64,000 nucleotides of DNA from Favolaschia claudopus (Eukaryota; Basidiomycota; Agaricomycetes; Agaricales; Mycenaceae), in NCBI GenBank assembly GCA_037176885.1, contig JAWWNJ010000018.1:2046001-2110000 (forward strand), given 5' to 3'. The notes beneath the pieces are model-generated. The model was not told the DNA's origin, ran no database searches, and saw nothing but the letters and a program-made list of their open reading frames with translations. A program made the position numbers and the translations under genes. Shown piece after piece: positions 10,413 through 21,170 of this stretch (within the stretch, counting starts at the first letter, position 1; each line of letters begins with the position of its first letter).

Positions 10413-13400
10413 TCAGAGATGAGGGTAAAGAGTAAGAATGATTGATTGTAGACCATACTCAACTACGGGAAGTATATATATGTAGATAGATATCAAGAGA
10501 TAAGAAATGTTCCAACTCGGAATGATGCGAACAACCAAATTCATGTCCTGACAGTGGTGGATGAAAAGACGACGAGAGGGAGCACCAGCCGAGGGGTAAG
10601 TGGCCTGGGCAGCCTTGAGAAGGAAGGAGGCTGGAATGCGAGCCTCAAGAAAGCAGGTGCGAAATGAAATCATCCCACTCTCCAGAAGAGCAGGACGAAG
10701 AGAAGCAGGTCTACCCCCAAGGTAAAGGGGATCGTTGTCAGCAACAAGAATAAGCTATTGCTGGGTGAGTTATATGCGAAGAAAGAGGGTAGAACCCTTA
10801 CCTGAATAGTCGAATCTTTGGCCAAAAAAGGAGCACCCGACACAGCCCAAGTCAGCATCTGGGCCCGAAAGTTGTTATTGTCGACAAGCGACAAATCGAC
10901 AACATCGGGGAAAAGCCCCTGGCTTCTAGCTTCCCCGAAGAGGTCAGGGCATGGAATGCCCGACCCCAGGAGATAGTCGGAGATGATATCGATCAGAGAC
11001 TCACCCCCCATAGCCTGGGCAATAGGCTGCTGAAGGTCATCGGCTGGTCGTATGGAAAGACGAGGAATGAGAGTCAGAGCTCCGAGAGCTGAAGCCATGG
11101 CATTGGCGAGGAATCTGTCGGATCCCCCGGCACAGCCCTTGAGATACTGACAGGCACAGTAAGTCTGGGAACGAATGTATATGGAATATGACTTACTCGG
11201 GTGAGGGTGAAGCCATGTCGGCAGGGGAGGCGAAAGTTTCTCGCCAGAACTGCAACATCGAGGTGCGAAGGGAGCTCCGATCCATCCGATCCAATGCAGC
11301 TTTGGTACAGCAGCTCCATAGGGATCCCATCGTGGGTATCCTGATCACGATCCATGAGTGGTGGCAGCTGAAGCAGTGGTCGTAAACCTAGAATATGGAA
11401 CAATAGAGTAGATCATACCTCGAGCCCGAGCCAAGTTGCAAGGTGGGACTTGATAAGAGGAGTGTCGATGTTGCCTGGCGGCCCAGCTGCAATCCATGTT
11501 TCGAGAACATTTTTGAGAACTGGGTGGTATTCAGCAATGAGGGGAGGATGGAGGGAGTTGAAATCGCAGTCGTTCAGAAGGAACTGCAGGAGTGCAGGAT
11601 CAATAGGATAAGGGGCAAGACCTCTGATCATCATCAGCGACCATACAGCCCCAGCAATGCCTATCATCCTCTGACGAGGGCCCGAAGAAAAAGTGCCGAA
11701 GCCTGCAGATCGGACAAAAAGGAGGGAAAGGAACCCATCGAGGCGAGGGGTAAGCCACTGCTCGCTGGAGGCAAGTGTCTTCGAGAAGGCAGTGTACATG
11801 ATTTCTCGCATAACACCATCGCCCGAAGACACAAGCCTGCCATTGCGAGAGTCGGTGCTGGGCTATGATTAGAATGAAGCGACCATGACAGGGAAAAGGA
11901 ACTTACACGAGAGCAGACTGGTCGGTGGAAAGCATCGGTGTGAAGTCGCCATTGTCAACACACTCCCCAACTGCAGTGGGAAACTTGTCAGCAGCCTCGA
12001 CCACCGAGATGGCCTGGTAAGTAACCAAAGCCCCAGGGGTTCCCCTCGTCGCAGCCCGATAGATATCGCACGACTGCATTGTCGACATCAACTGCCCATC
12101 AGCTCTCGGTGAGGACCATGCAGCTGACCAGAGAGCCGATGGGAAAGGAACGACAGTGGGAGCAGTCGGAGAGGGTAAAGGAGCATGAGAGCGACCCATT
12201 CCCCCAATGCTACGAAGTACCTGCGAAAAATCTGGGGGATGTTCTCATTCTCGTACTCGTCGTCGTCGTCATCGACATCGAGGCCCAGATCATCGTCGCT
12301 CTCACCACAGGAGAAATCGCCATCGGCATGGGGCCAGGGCTCATGCACTCGATCCCGAGGAAACATCGTATAGATTCGTTGGGAGAGGCAATGGTGCCTG
12401 CGAGCAGGCTGTCCATCCTCAGAAAGCGACAGCGAGGCAGTCAGCTCTGACTGCCTCATGACTGGAAAGAGATAAGCCACCGAATCTTCCATCGAAGCAG
12501 CAATGACTTACCAAAATGAAGAACGAGATGGTTCTGTCCCTCGTAAGGAACAATGCAGAGACCTGGAACAGCGAACTGAACTCGATTTCCTGCTAGTTCC
12601 CCGAGTGTCGTTGTTGGCTGTACAGGAGAACGACGAAGTCGGATTTGGTTGTCGCTGGGGCGAGGGACTCCTCTGTTGACGACATAGAGGGGAGCAAGAG
12701 GCTGGTTCTTGTGAGGCTGCAAGAGGGTACTGATGGAAGAGGTGATTTCGATTTCTCGGTGCCGAAGAACATGGACGAGGTTTTGGATATGAGCGATGAG
12801 TGAGGTCGTTGTGTCGGAGGTCTGCACAACGATGAGGCCATAATTATCCATGATTTGGAAGAAGGACCCCCAGTGGAACCTCATGAGAAATAGGTCGGAC
12901 TCGGATTCGTGTTCCTGAACAAAAAAAAATCAGCACTAGGTCGTAAGCTTATGGAGGAAGCTCACCTGGGGAGGATAAATGACATTGAGTGTCCGAATCA
13001 TTGTCGAGTTCCCCGAGTTCGTCATGCACGAGGTAATGTCAGGAACACGAGGAAGACTCGGAGGTGCAGTAGCAGCACCTCGAGGGCGACGACGAGGGAG
13101 AGCAGGCTGTCGAGGGAGCGAAGATGCTGCATGGCTGAGCCGAGCTTGGTTGACCACCGAATTCAGCGAAGCTGAGGAAGAGGAGGAAAGCTGGGGCAGA
13201 GGGGGTAGCTGGGTAGGAAGCGAGGATGGAGCTGCTCTCAGACTCTGATAGGGCTGAATAGCTGGGACCGAGGGTGTAGGGGTGGGGGCAGGTGGAGCCT
13301 GGTTTTGAGCGACTGAGGGATGAGTCGATGGTGGGGGAAGTGGGGCTGGAGTCGGTGCAGGGGGAGGGAGCTGACCAGCCTGTCCAGCAGCAATAGCTGC

Positions 13401-13457
13401 GAGCAGGGGCTGGGTATTGCCCCCGAGCAGCTGCAGCAGCACATTGGCGACATTTTG
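10413..13457 (-). CDS. Intact eight-exon protein with proline-rich N-terminus and tentative HECT-like C-terminus
   Basis: Exons in gene order: 13457-12966, 12914-12512, 12461-12221, 12104-11907, 11836-11419, 11367-11197, 11146-10802, 10679-10413. Every junction keeps phase with GT-AG ends, giving about 845 codons without a stop. Introns are mostly 50-51 nt; those of 116 and 122 nt are less certain. The start is unresolved: exon 1 follows a TAG that probably belongs to an upstream intron. The protein has a Pro/Ala/Gln-rich N-terminus, a run DVDDDDDEYENENIPQ, then the conserved-looking blocks LTPRLDGFLSLLF, VWSLMMIRGLAPYPIDP, ELLYQSCIGSDGSELPSH, IDIISDYLLGSGIPCPDLFG and finally ISFRTCFLEARIPASFLL. 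RTCF sits where HECT ubiquitin ligases carry the catalytic Cys, and the blocks resemble HECT-like proteins I recall from Agaricomycetes. E3 activity is inference. If it is not HECT-like, this is an unknown host gene. Confidence 0.7.
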
Positions 13458-13459
13458 CT

Positions 13460-14061
13460 AGTCCATTCTGCAAACTGCGAGTCGTCAGAGATGTCGAGTC
13501 GTCGGATAAGTAGAAAACATACAGGTATTAGATGCAAGTGAAAGAGGGCTAAATGAATTCAGTTAGTTAAAGCGACGAGTGGTGAACAGCAAGAGCCTAC
13601 TGAGCGATTTAGTATGTCTGAAAGTCGAAAAGAGAGAGAGAGATTCGGGGACACTGGTCAAAAATTTGACTATGTCGATATACATGTTGAGCAACCCATT
13701 ACGAACGAAGTCACTGCCGACAGCTCCGTATTCTGTTTGCCGAACCAAAAGACAGCCATTGGTGTTAACCGAATCCCCAGCCGAGAATAACCCAAAAGTG
13801 GAGACAGTCAGCCAAAAGCCCAGCTCAAGCGAACCAAAAGCTGCCAAAGAGTAGCCATGATCTTCGAAAGCCAGCCAACTTCAAGTAGCAGGTAGTGCCG
13901 AACTTCAGAGAAGATGGTCCAGTCGAAGTTGCGAGTTGATCTTGATCTTCGTCACCGTGACACTCATGTTCGTCACATCATTCAACTTCCTATCCAGGAC
14001 TTCAGTTTGAAGCTCGAATATTTAATGAGAAATGAGGTCATACAGGCAGGGACATAGAAAA
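13460..14061. other. Upstream region of the eight-exon gene; first exon unresolved
   Basis: The start codon and promoter of the gene at 10413-13457 should lie here. A minus-strand stretch GTATGTTTTCTAC to CTCGCAG (about 13480-13528) could be the first intron. I cannot choose between several ATGs. No repeat is obvious. Confidence 0.3.
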
Positions 14062-14158
14062 AGGTTAGTTAGTTAGGGTTTGGTTAGCTTAGGTTCAGGT
14101 TTTGTTCAGGTTAGTTTGGTTAGGGTTTGGTTGGGTTAGTAAGTTCAGGTTAGGTAAA
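14062..14158 (+). repeat. GGTTAG-rich degenerate tandem tract
   Basis: About 95 bp built from GTTAG, GGGTTTGGTTAG, GGTTCAGG and GGTTTGGTT. Units are irregular in length. It contains TTAGGGTTTGG twice and so resembles a decayed telomere-like or simple-sequence tract, but it is not a perfect TTAGGG array. Confidence 0.5.
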
Positions 14159-15964
14159 TTCAACCACTCGAGGCTCGAGCACGAAAAACAACGGAACCGA
14201 CGAGCCGATGAGCTGCCGCAATGATTGTCACACGGCCTGTCACGGCCAGAAATTACTCAAACGCGACACATTTGTCACGGTGTGTCAACGGTGTGTCGCA
14301 TCTTAGATGTGTCGCGCATGTCGCATCTGTTATATACTCTTCAAAAAATTCCGTCGTATGAGATGTCGTAAACTAAGACATATCTTCATCGACCTTCTGC
14401 CTCACCACGTCTGCTCGACTCTACACAACTGAAACACGCCGGTGTTGATGTTCAGCTCGATGCACCCTTTTGCTTTAGTCTGAGTTTGCGCTTGGCTAAC
14501 ATCTCTCTTCACAATGGGATAGTTCAGTTTGGAAACCCCGGTTTCTTCAACTCTTGTGTGGAAACCCGGGGTGCAGACCCTTGGCAGAAACCCTTCCATT
14601 TCGGAAAGTGAGTTGCCGATGAAACGATGCACCAAAGTGCAGCAGTGAAATCGAACTAGAAAGAGTAAGACAAAGGCTGTACTCAAAACCAATCCAAATC
14701 CAACTAACTAACAGCTCCAATGACGTGTGTCTGTGTTCGAGGAGGTAGGTCAGGCGTATCGACCGTCAATCTCAATGAACGACTTAGATACTCGGTACTG
14801 ACAAAAGTAACCGGTAATTCTTTCGACTCCATAGCGGTTTCGATGTCCAGCTCGGACTTACTCAATTCATGGTTCTGCTTTCAATGTTTAATCTATCTAC
14901 ATACTTCGAGGCAAACCATAACACTGGTTGCTGAGTCCATGTTCAACATCGATGTGGGCGTTAACACTGAATCTTTTCTTGGAATAATAATCACCACCCT
15001 CGTCCTAATTTCGGTCGAAGCTCCGTCCTTTCTAGCCAATTCATTTTGCATGCTTAGTTTTCGTCCCTAATATCGACCCCCAATCACAGTCCTCGTACCA
15101 AATACTCATCCTATTTCCACTGACCTTTTATCTGGACAACCGCGGTCTCGTTCCTCGACTGAACGTTACCGTGTTATTAATATTACGGATTGATTGGCTC
15201 AACAATTGCCTTAAACTATGAGTGCCCGCTTACGCTCTCAATCATTGAATTTGACTGACAGACTACGCCAAATACTTATGCCAACAGCACAATTCCCCGT
15301 CCAACTTCTCGAAGTAGGCTTGGATCTTCTCTATTTCTATTTCATTTCAAGTCGTCCCATTACGAGAGCTTATGTTGCTCACCTTCATTCGTCTGACTTA
15401 TAAAATGCTCTGCCAACTCGGAATTGATGAAGGTGCGGTGTGAAGCTGGATACACCACTCCACTTATTCTCCAGGAGCGAACCCTGGCACTTTTGGGACT
15501 CTGGGAGTGACACCAAGCCCGCCGTTTATTGGATTCTGACATTGGGAGGAGACTAACAAGCTACCCTCTGTAGGCCGGGAACCGGGGTTTCTGTTGGTTC
15601 TTGGGCAAGCGGCTTCAATAAAATGAGCGCTATACCTCATCACTGGGCTACTAGGGACTGTTTGCGGGGCTGTCCCGCGGGTAACACAAATACACACGTT
15701 TTGGTATTTTGGCGATGTACAAAAAGTTTTTGGGTGATCAAGCACAAAAGACAATGGTTTAATCGTCCGTCGCAATGTCCGACGTCAATCACCCAATGAC
15801 GCCAAATTCCAATCCAGAGATCACTTGCGACACTGATGGCTACCACTTTTTCTTGGTTTCTGCATGACAATTGAACACATCTTGACTTATTTCTCGGTGG
15901 TTGAGCCCATTGCTCCCACAGCGCTGCAACGGCGCGAAAATCTTCAAGTCTGCGTCGAAGAAAA
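14159..15964. other. No supported gene
   Basis: 14220-14340 holds repeated TGTCACG, GTGTCG and TGTCGCA motifs in both orientations. Around 15470-15660 the minus strand has a B-box-like GGGTTCGCTCC and, about 155 bp away, an A-box-like TAGCCCAGTGATGAGG; the spacing is too long for a tRNA. Open frames are short and motif-free. Confidence 0.35.
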
Positions 15965-16459
15965 ATGCCTCGTTGGCTGCGCTGCTACCTCAAGTCTCGG
16001 TGGACCTATGTGCCCCGCACTTCCTCAAGTTCCCCCAGGGCCGCAGGACTTTGTGTCCGCCCCTGCTTGCCTCTCAAAATGCAACTCACCATCGTCGCTG
16101 TCCCCCCCTCTTCAAATTCTGCCGCTCTCATCAAGCTCCCCTCCAAGCCCGTTGCGGTCATGGGCGCTGTGGGCGGTGTAGCCTCCGCAGCCTCTGACGA
16201 AGTCAACGTCTTCAAGTTCTGTACGGGGTCCTCAAGCAGCGCAGTGGAGGCGGCGGCGGCGGCGACGTATGCCTCGCTGGCACTTTGCTTCGCAACCGGA
16301 GCTTCCGGGTCGCTACCCGATTCACCCCGCATCACGTTGATGCCGGCACGGAGCTTCTTGGCGCTCTGCCTACTTGTGCTCACGCTGGCGCTCGTCGTGC
16401 TCGCAACGGCACCAAGTCTGCTTCCCTGCACCCGCGAGGCCTCGCGGATCGCCTACTGA
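15965..16459 (+). other. Possible ORF1 of LINE-B (ambiguous strand)
   Basis: A 164-codon plus frame ends in TGA that directly abuts the ATG of the next ORF (TGAATG at 16457-16462), a stop-start junction that would suit coupled ORF1-ORF2 translation. Its product is nearly uncharged and looks unnatural. The minus strand over 16006-16431 gives a more protein-like sequence (AKKLRAGINVMRGESGSD, EDPVQNLKTLTSSEAAEA). I cannot tell which is coding or whether either belongs to LINE-B. Confidence 0.3.
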
Positions 16460-18319
16460 ATGTTTCAAGCCGCTCCGTTCAAGTCCTGTGCTCACACTAC
16501 TTCCGGCAATGGAAGTCGAATTCACAGCTCAAGCAGCGTGCCGAATCGTCCGCGCGGGATGCATCAAGCCCCAAACCGGTCAAGATCGCATCGTGCATCT
16601 TCCCAGCACTTGCAAGAAGTGCGGAATGATTCTTCCTCGGTAGATGCTCAAGGCGCCGTTACATCGCATGATTATTTGAAAATTATGTATTGGAATATAT
16701 ATCACGATTTTTCCCTGAAATTGACCAGTGATGAATTCCACGACATTCTCAAGACTTATGACATCATGTTCTTTGCTGAAACGGACATGCGTCCCGGAGA
16801 AGAAGACTCCGTCAATGTCCCCGACGGGTTCACGCTGGTTTCTTCTCCAAGGATCCCCTATTATGAGTCAAGTCGCCGAGCAGGGGGCATCGCGCTGGTA
16901 ATCCGTGACGACTTAGGCTTCACCAAGTCACACTTGAGCTCACCGGACATCCTCGTACTCGATCTCGGCTTCATGTGGCTAATCGGCGCGTATATAGCCC
17001 CGACGACTTCGCGTTGGCAAGGTTGGACCGATGTCGAACCCTTTCAACAACTCTGGGAGACAGCAGCGCTTTGCGGTCAGAGCGAAGATAAGCCCTTGGC
17101 TTTACTCTCGGATATTAACGGGCGCATTGCTTCCAGCCTGGTACCCACTTTTGAAATTTCATGGCCCCGTCTCTCCAAAGACGCTACTTCCAATGCAAGA
17201 GGCAAAGAAATTCTTGCCCACTGCGCCGCATATGGTCTGGTTATCCTCAACGGAACCTCACTCGAGACAGTATCTCCCGGTCGTTGTACATCCCACCAAC
17301 CAGGCGGAGATTCAACTATCGACTACGCCATCGTCTCGCAGAGTTTACTCCCGTTCGTCAAGAATTTTCACGTGGAACCCGAGACGGAGGATCCCAGCGA
17401 AGATTGGGCGGATCACAGTCGAATCTGCTTGACGATCGACAGGTCTATTCTTTCTCCTTCCATCTCCACACACCCCGCACAAGTCGAGCCTCGGGAGAGT
17501 ACACCGGATTTTACTGGAGATCGGCCGATTGATGTTCTGTATCAAGCTACATCGGATTCTCGACAGTCTCCTGAACAAGCTCTCAGCTCGCTATGGGGGC
17601 CGATTGTCAGCAAAACATCTCCAACCCAGGTTTATATCGAAGGAGCTGCTCCTGGAAAGATACACACCAAGTCAGCTGGCTCGGGCATCTTCTTCGGTAC
17701 AAACTCGCCGCTCAATGCTTCACTCAAGACTCCTGGTCCAGGTCATCCTACTGCCGACAGAGCCAGAATCTACGCCATTCACGAAAGTCTCCGTCGTGTT
17801 TCGCCAGATAGTACACTCGTCATTTACTGCACCTCGAAAACAGTCATTCGGCAGTTCTGTTATGCGGCCGCGCGAAACGTCGCTTTGGGATGGCCAGGAT
17901 CTAATGGCGATTTGTACAAGGCCACCGTCAAACTACCTGCATCAAGACATGCCCAGACTACGTTCGTTTACGTAGAAAAGAACCAGAAAAATGATTCTAA
18001 GCGGGAGGCTCACGCTCTCGCTAAGGCTGCACTTTGTATCCCAGCAGGTCCTACTATTTTCGACGCTGAAGCCGTTCAGCTTCCGGTATGCGCAAGAATT
18101 CACCAGTTCACCTTTGACAAGCGAAAAGTGCATACAGAGCTTGAAGAAATCTCGCCGGAGAAACCGAAGCACTGGAAAAGCGGCGCGGGCGTGCCAAGGT
18201 TCATGCTCTCCAAACGGCTCTTCGGGAGCAGCTCTTGGCATGCAAGAATCACAAAGAATTCTGGGATTTTGTACGGAAGTATACGGATGCTCGGCCAAAA
18301 AAATCTAAAGTTTCGTTGA
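16460..18319 (+). CDS. LINE-B ORF2, N-terminal part: endonuclease plus RNase H-like domain
   Basis: A 619-codon frame from an ATG. Residues about 70-330 are an exonuclease-endonuclease-phosphatase domain: KIMYWNIYHD, IMFFAETDMRPGEE, GGIALVIRDDLG, LALLSDINGRIAS, STIDYAIVSQSLL and DWADHSRICLT. Residues about 390-530 are an RNase H-like fold: VYIEGAAPGKIHTKSAGSGI, ADRARIYAIHESLRR, TLVIYCTSKTVIRQ, FVYVEKNQKNDSKREAHALA. In active enzymes the corresponding acidic sites read D in YTDGS, E in ELYA and D in TDS; here they are E, R or I, and T, so nuclease activity is unlikely. The RT that should follow continues downstream in other frames, so the copy is probably dead. Having RNase H before the RT differs from the usual LINE order. 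Confidence 0.8.
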   Translation: MFQAAPFKSCAHTTSGNGSRIHSSSSVPNRPRGMHQAPNRSRSHRASSQHLQEVRNDSSSVDAQGAVTSHDYLKIMYWNIYHDFSLKLTSDEFHDILKTYDIMFFAETDMRPGEEDSVNVPDGFTLVSSPRIPYYESSRRAGGIALVIRDDLGFTKSHLSSPDILVLDLGFMWLIGAYIAPTTSRWQGWTDVEPFQQLWETAALCGQSEDKPLALLSDINGRIASSLVPTFEISWPRLSKDATSNARGKEILAHCAAYGLVILNGTSLETVSPGRCTSHQPGGDSTIDYAIVSQSLLPFVKNFHVEPETEDPSEDWADHSRICLTIDRSILSPSISTHPAQVEPRESTPDFTGDRPIDVLYQATSDSRQSPEQALSSLWGPIVSKTSPTQVYIEGAAPGKIHTKSAGSGIFFGTNSPLNASLKTPGPGHPTADRARIYAIHESLRRVSPDSTLVIYCTSKTVIRQFCYAAARNVALGWPGSNGDLYKATVKLPASRHAQTTFVYVEKNQKNDSKREAHALAKAALCIPAGPTIFDAEAVQLPVCARIHQFTFDKRKVHTELEEISPEKPKHWKSGAGVPRFMLSKRLFGSSSWHARITKNSGILYGSIRMLGQKNLKFR

Positions 18320-19498
18320 ACGATCTGTCCGCTGACTTCGACGCACGGTTGAACTATCCCCCTACGATGCCAAAGACCTTCAACTCGGATCAGCTTGCGT
18401 TCAACGCACGAATGGCACGAGACTTGGCTGCAGAGCCGCCTGATACTTCGCCGCAGCAGTCCTATACACGCGAAATTACGCTCGAAGAGGTGGAAGAAAT
18501 GAAAAAGCATATCAAAGAGCATGGTCTTGATACCGCGGTGGGAGTCGACGGTTTCTCTTATGTATGAGGACTGTCTTGCAATACCGAACGAGAAACTACT
18601 CGAATTTTTCTGGTACTGCCTCAAAAATCAGGACATCCCTCGCCCATGGCTAGTGTCCCTGCTAATTGGGATTCTCAAGAAAGATAAAGATCCATTTCAA
18701 CCCTCCAGTTATCGTCTCATAGCACTGGAATGCTGCATGTTGAAGATGCTCACTCTGATCATAGATCGGCGGCTGCGCGAGGGTGCCGCAGATATCGGCG
18801 CTATCCCAAAAACCCAGAATGGTTTCCAACCCCACCTGCGCACGAATAGCAACCCTTTCGTGCTATTATCTATGATTGACAAGGCAGAATCTGAGGGTAA
18901 ACCACTATACGTTGGCTACCTCGATCTCAAAAACGCTTTCCCGGGTACGGATCGACCAACTCTGTGGGTCAAACTTGCTCAGCTCGGCATTTCCGGCCCA
19001 ATGATCGCCTGGCTAAAGATACTGTATGACCGTATCCGATACATCGTTCGTCTGGACGGAAGATTTGGGCCCGCGTTCCAATCGCTGCTGGGTATTCTCA
19101 CAGGAGACCCGGGTTCTCCGCAGTTGTGGAATATCTTCATGTCCGACTTCAAGGTAACAGTCCACCCCGACGATGTCGTGCTCAATGGTATGCCTGTTCC
19201 GAATGTGGAACATGCAGACGATGCTCTCGCCGCCTCTACCTCCCCACCTGGATTTCAAATGCACCTCAATGACGCGCAGCGCTGGTCTAACAATAACGGG
19301 TGTGAAACATCGATCCCAAAATGTTTATGTCAAGTCTTCGGACGGAAACAAAAATGCAATCCATCCTTCCATCTAGGCGGAAACTATATTCAGCAAGTCC
19401 CAAAGGCATGTTACCTGGGAATTTGGTTCGAAACTGGCTCAAAAAATATATTCCGCGAACAATACCGTCTCAAGTCGAAGAAAGCTTTGACAGCCGCA
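18320..19498 (+). pseudogene. LINE-B reverse transcriptase, frameshifted
   Basis: The RT is split over two frames with a shift near 18520-18570. The first part has LSADFDARLNYPP and LEEVEEMKKHIKEHGLDTA; the second, to 19498, has GILKKDKDPFQPSSYRLIA, GFQPHLRTNS, the first catalytic Asp region YVGYLDLKNAF, LTGDPGSPQLWN and the second catalytic pair VEHADDALAAS. The reading frame ends where the MITE at 19499 inserts, after QYRLKSKKALTAA. Confidence 0.8.
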
Positions 19499-20034
19499 TA
19501 GGGTTCGCTGACAATTGCGTTCTGAGGAAAATAATTAATTGTCAGTCAGAATGTCAGGCTGACAGTCAGGACTGACAGATAACAGATAACAATTACCTAA
19601 TCGGGAAACTGCCCTTGAATAACCTATCAGTACCCATTGACGACTTGGGATATGGTGCGTAAGAGGTTTCTCTTTGATTCCATCGCTCAGGCAGGAACAT
19701 TGAAGGGTCAGGGAGCTCTTGAGTGTTTTCTCGGCTGCGTTGAGGTGCGATCATCACACGTGATCTCTCTCGGCAAGACGGCCGGCGAGCATGATAAGAC
19801 GGAAACCGGGGAGATAAGTCACAAATTGATCAGGCTTGCTTTACACTAAGTTCCACCCACCTCGCTCGGATTTTCAGTGCACAAAGTCGGCGGTACAGAC
19901 GCTGCGCAAGGGGGGGTCTGTCAGGATTGTCAGCTCAAAATTTGGCCCCCCAGGAAAATAACTAATAGTCAGTCAGTGACTGACAATTATTTGTCAGTCA
20001 GCTGACAATTTAATTGTCATGTCAGCGAACCCTA
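19499..20034. mobile_element. MITE inserted in LINE-B, TIR TAGGGTTCGCTGACA
   Basis: Both ends read inward as TAGGGTTCGCTGACA, followed by many GTCAG and TGACAATT motifs in both orientations. The left flank is CAGCCGCA (19491-19498) and the right flank CAGCCGCC (20035-20042), so 7 of 8 bases match; the right side carries an extra CCGC. The 8-bp duplication, subterminal repeats and lack of an ORF suit a non-autonomous hAT. It interrupts the LINE-B thumb region between KALTAA and NVVLGLNRF. Confidence 0.8.
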
Positions 20035-21170
20035 CAGCCGCCCGCAAATGTTGTACTGGGACTAAATCGTTTTGTTGGCGACCTGCCGGCATGGGATCTG
20101 CGAACATTATACATGGCTCGCATCGACCCGTACCTGATAGCCGGCTGCGAAGTCTGTTTGGACGTAGACGAAAAATGCTTGAAGATGTTGGAAAAAGTTC
20201 AGTGCAAGTTTCCTCGGCGAATGCTAGGCGTTGGCGCACGATCAATGAAGGCGGTATTGTTCTCAGAAACAGGCATATGGCCCATAAGATATCGTCGCAT
20301 TTATTTGGCCCTAAAATATCTGTGTCATATCATCAAGTTCGACGATGCGGAGCGGCCGGTATGGAACGCACTCCAACAATCCATTGCGCTGGCGCGGGAA
20401 CAAAAGATTTCCTGGATGAATGATTTGCTCATCGTTCTCTCCCGCCTTTACGTTCCCGTCGAGTTTGACATCACAACTGACCTCACAATTGAGAGGGTCA
20501 AGCAAGCCATGGCCGATGTGAAGGCATCGATGGAGGCGTGGATTGATCACGAAATCGAAAACTCTTCGCGCACAAAGGACCGACCTGCTTACAGGCAGAC
20601 TAGAGATGGACAAAGACACAGGGAAATTAGTCAAGAAATCTCTGGATTTTCGCCATTACCTTCGAGTCAAGACGGCCGATCATCGGCGTGCCTTAACGCG
20701 GCTGGTTCTCTCAAGCCATAGCTTGGCCATAGAGCGTCGTAGATGGAAGGAACGAGGGAAAGCAATTGTGCCCCGAGAATGGCGACTTTGTCGATTTTGT
20801 GAGCAAGATATTGAAGACCCAGCGCGCGCGTTATTCATTTGTGATTACCCACCGCTGCGTCAAATTCGAGAAATTTTCCTTACCAAGTTATACGCCGAGG
20901 TCCCTATGTAAGTTGTTGACGAACTATGGTCTGTTGACACATAAGTTTCTCGAGGACCTAAATAAGTTGCGAGAAGACCGTTCGGACGGACAATACAACG
21001 GACAATACATCTACAGAGAACGGGATGAGTGTCATGCAATGAGCGAGGTGACGACGGACCCAGCTGTGGTCACCAGCACTGACCCTGTAGCGGTACGGGT
21101 CGACGATCTTGCAGCAGTAAGGAAACGAGGGAGATGTTGGGGAGATGTTGCAGACGTATCTCCCTTGTGA
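20035..21170 (+). pseudogene. LINE-B C-terminal part with zf-RVT finger, frameshifted
   Basis: After the MITE the coding resumes with NVVLGLNRFVGDLPAWDLRT and LYMARIDPYLIAGCEVCLD, KMLEKVQCKFPRRMLG (to about 20590). It shifts frame to KSLDFRHYLRVKTADHRRA and the finger WRLCRFCEQDIEDPARALFI (Cys-Cys and a following C), ending at 20911. A third frame carries LLTNYGLLTHKFLEDLNKL. At least two frameshifts plus the MITE make it non-functional. The homology ends near 21000; no poly-A tail is visible. Confidence 0.75.

Noticed and set aside
12088..12492. Separate ORF
   Set aside because: Its first half is exon 3 of the eight-exon gene; the second half is intron read-through.
14062..14158. True telomere
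   Set aside because: Repeat units are irregular and the tract is internal.
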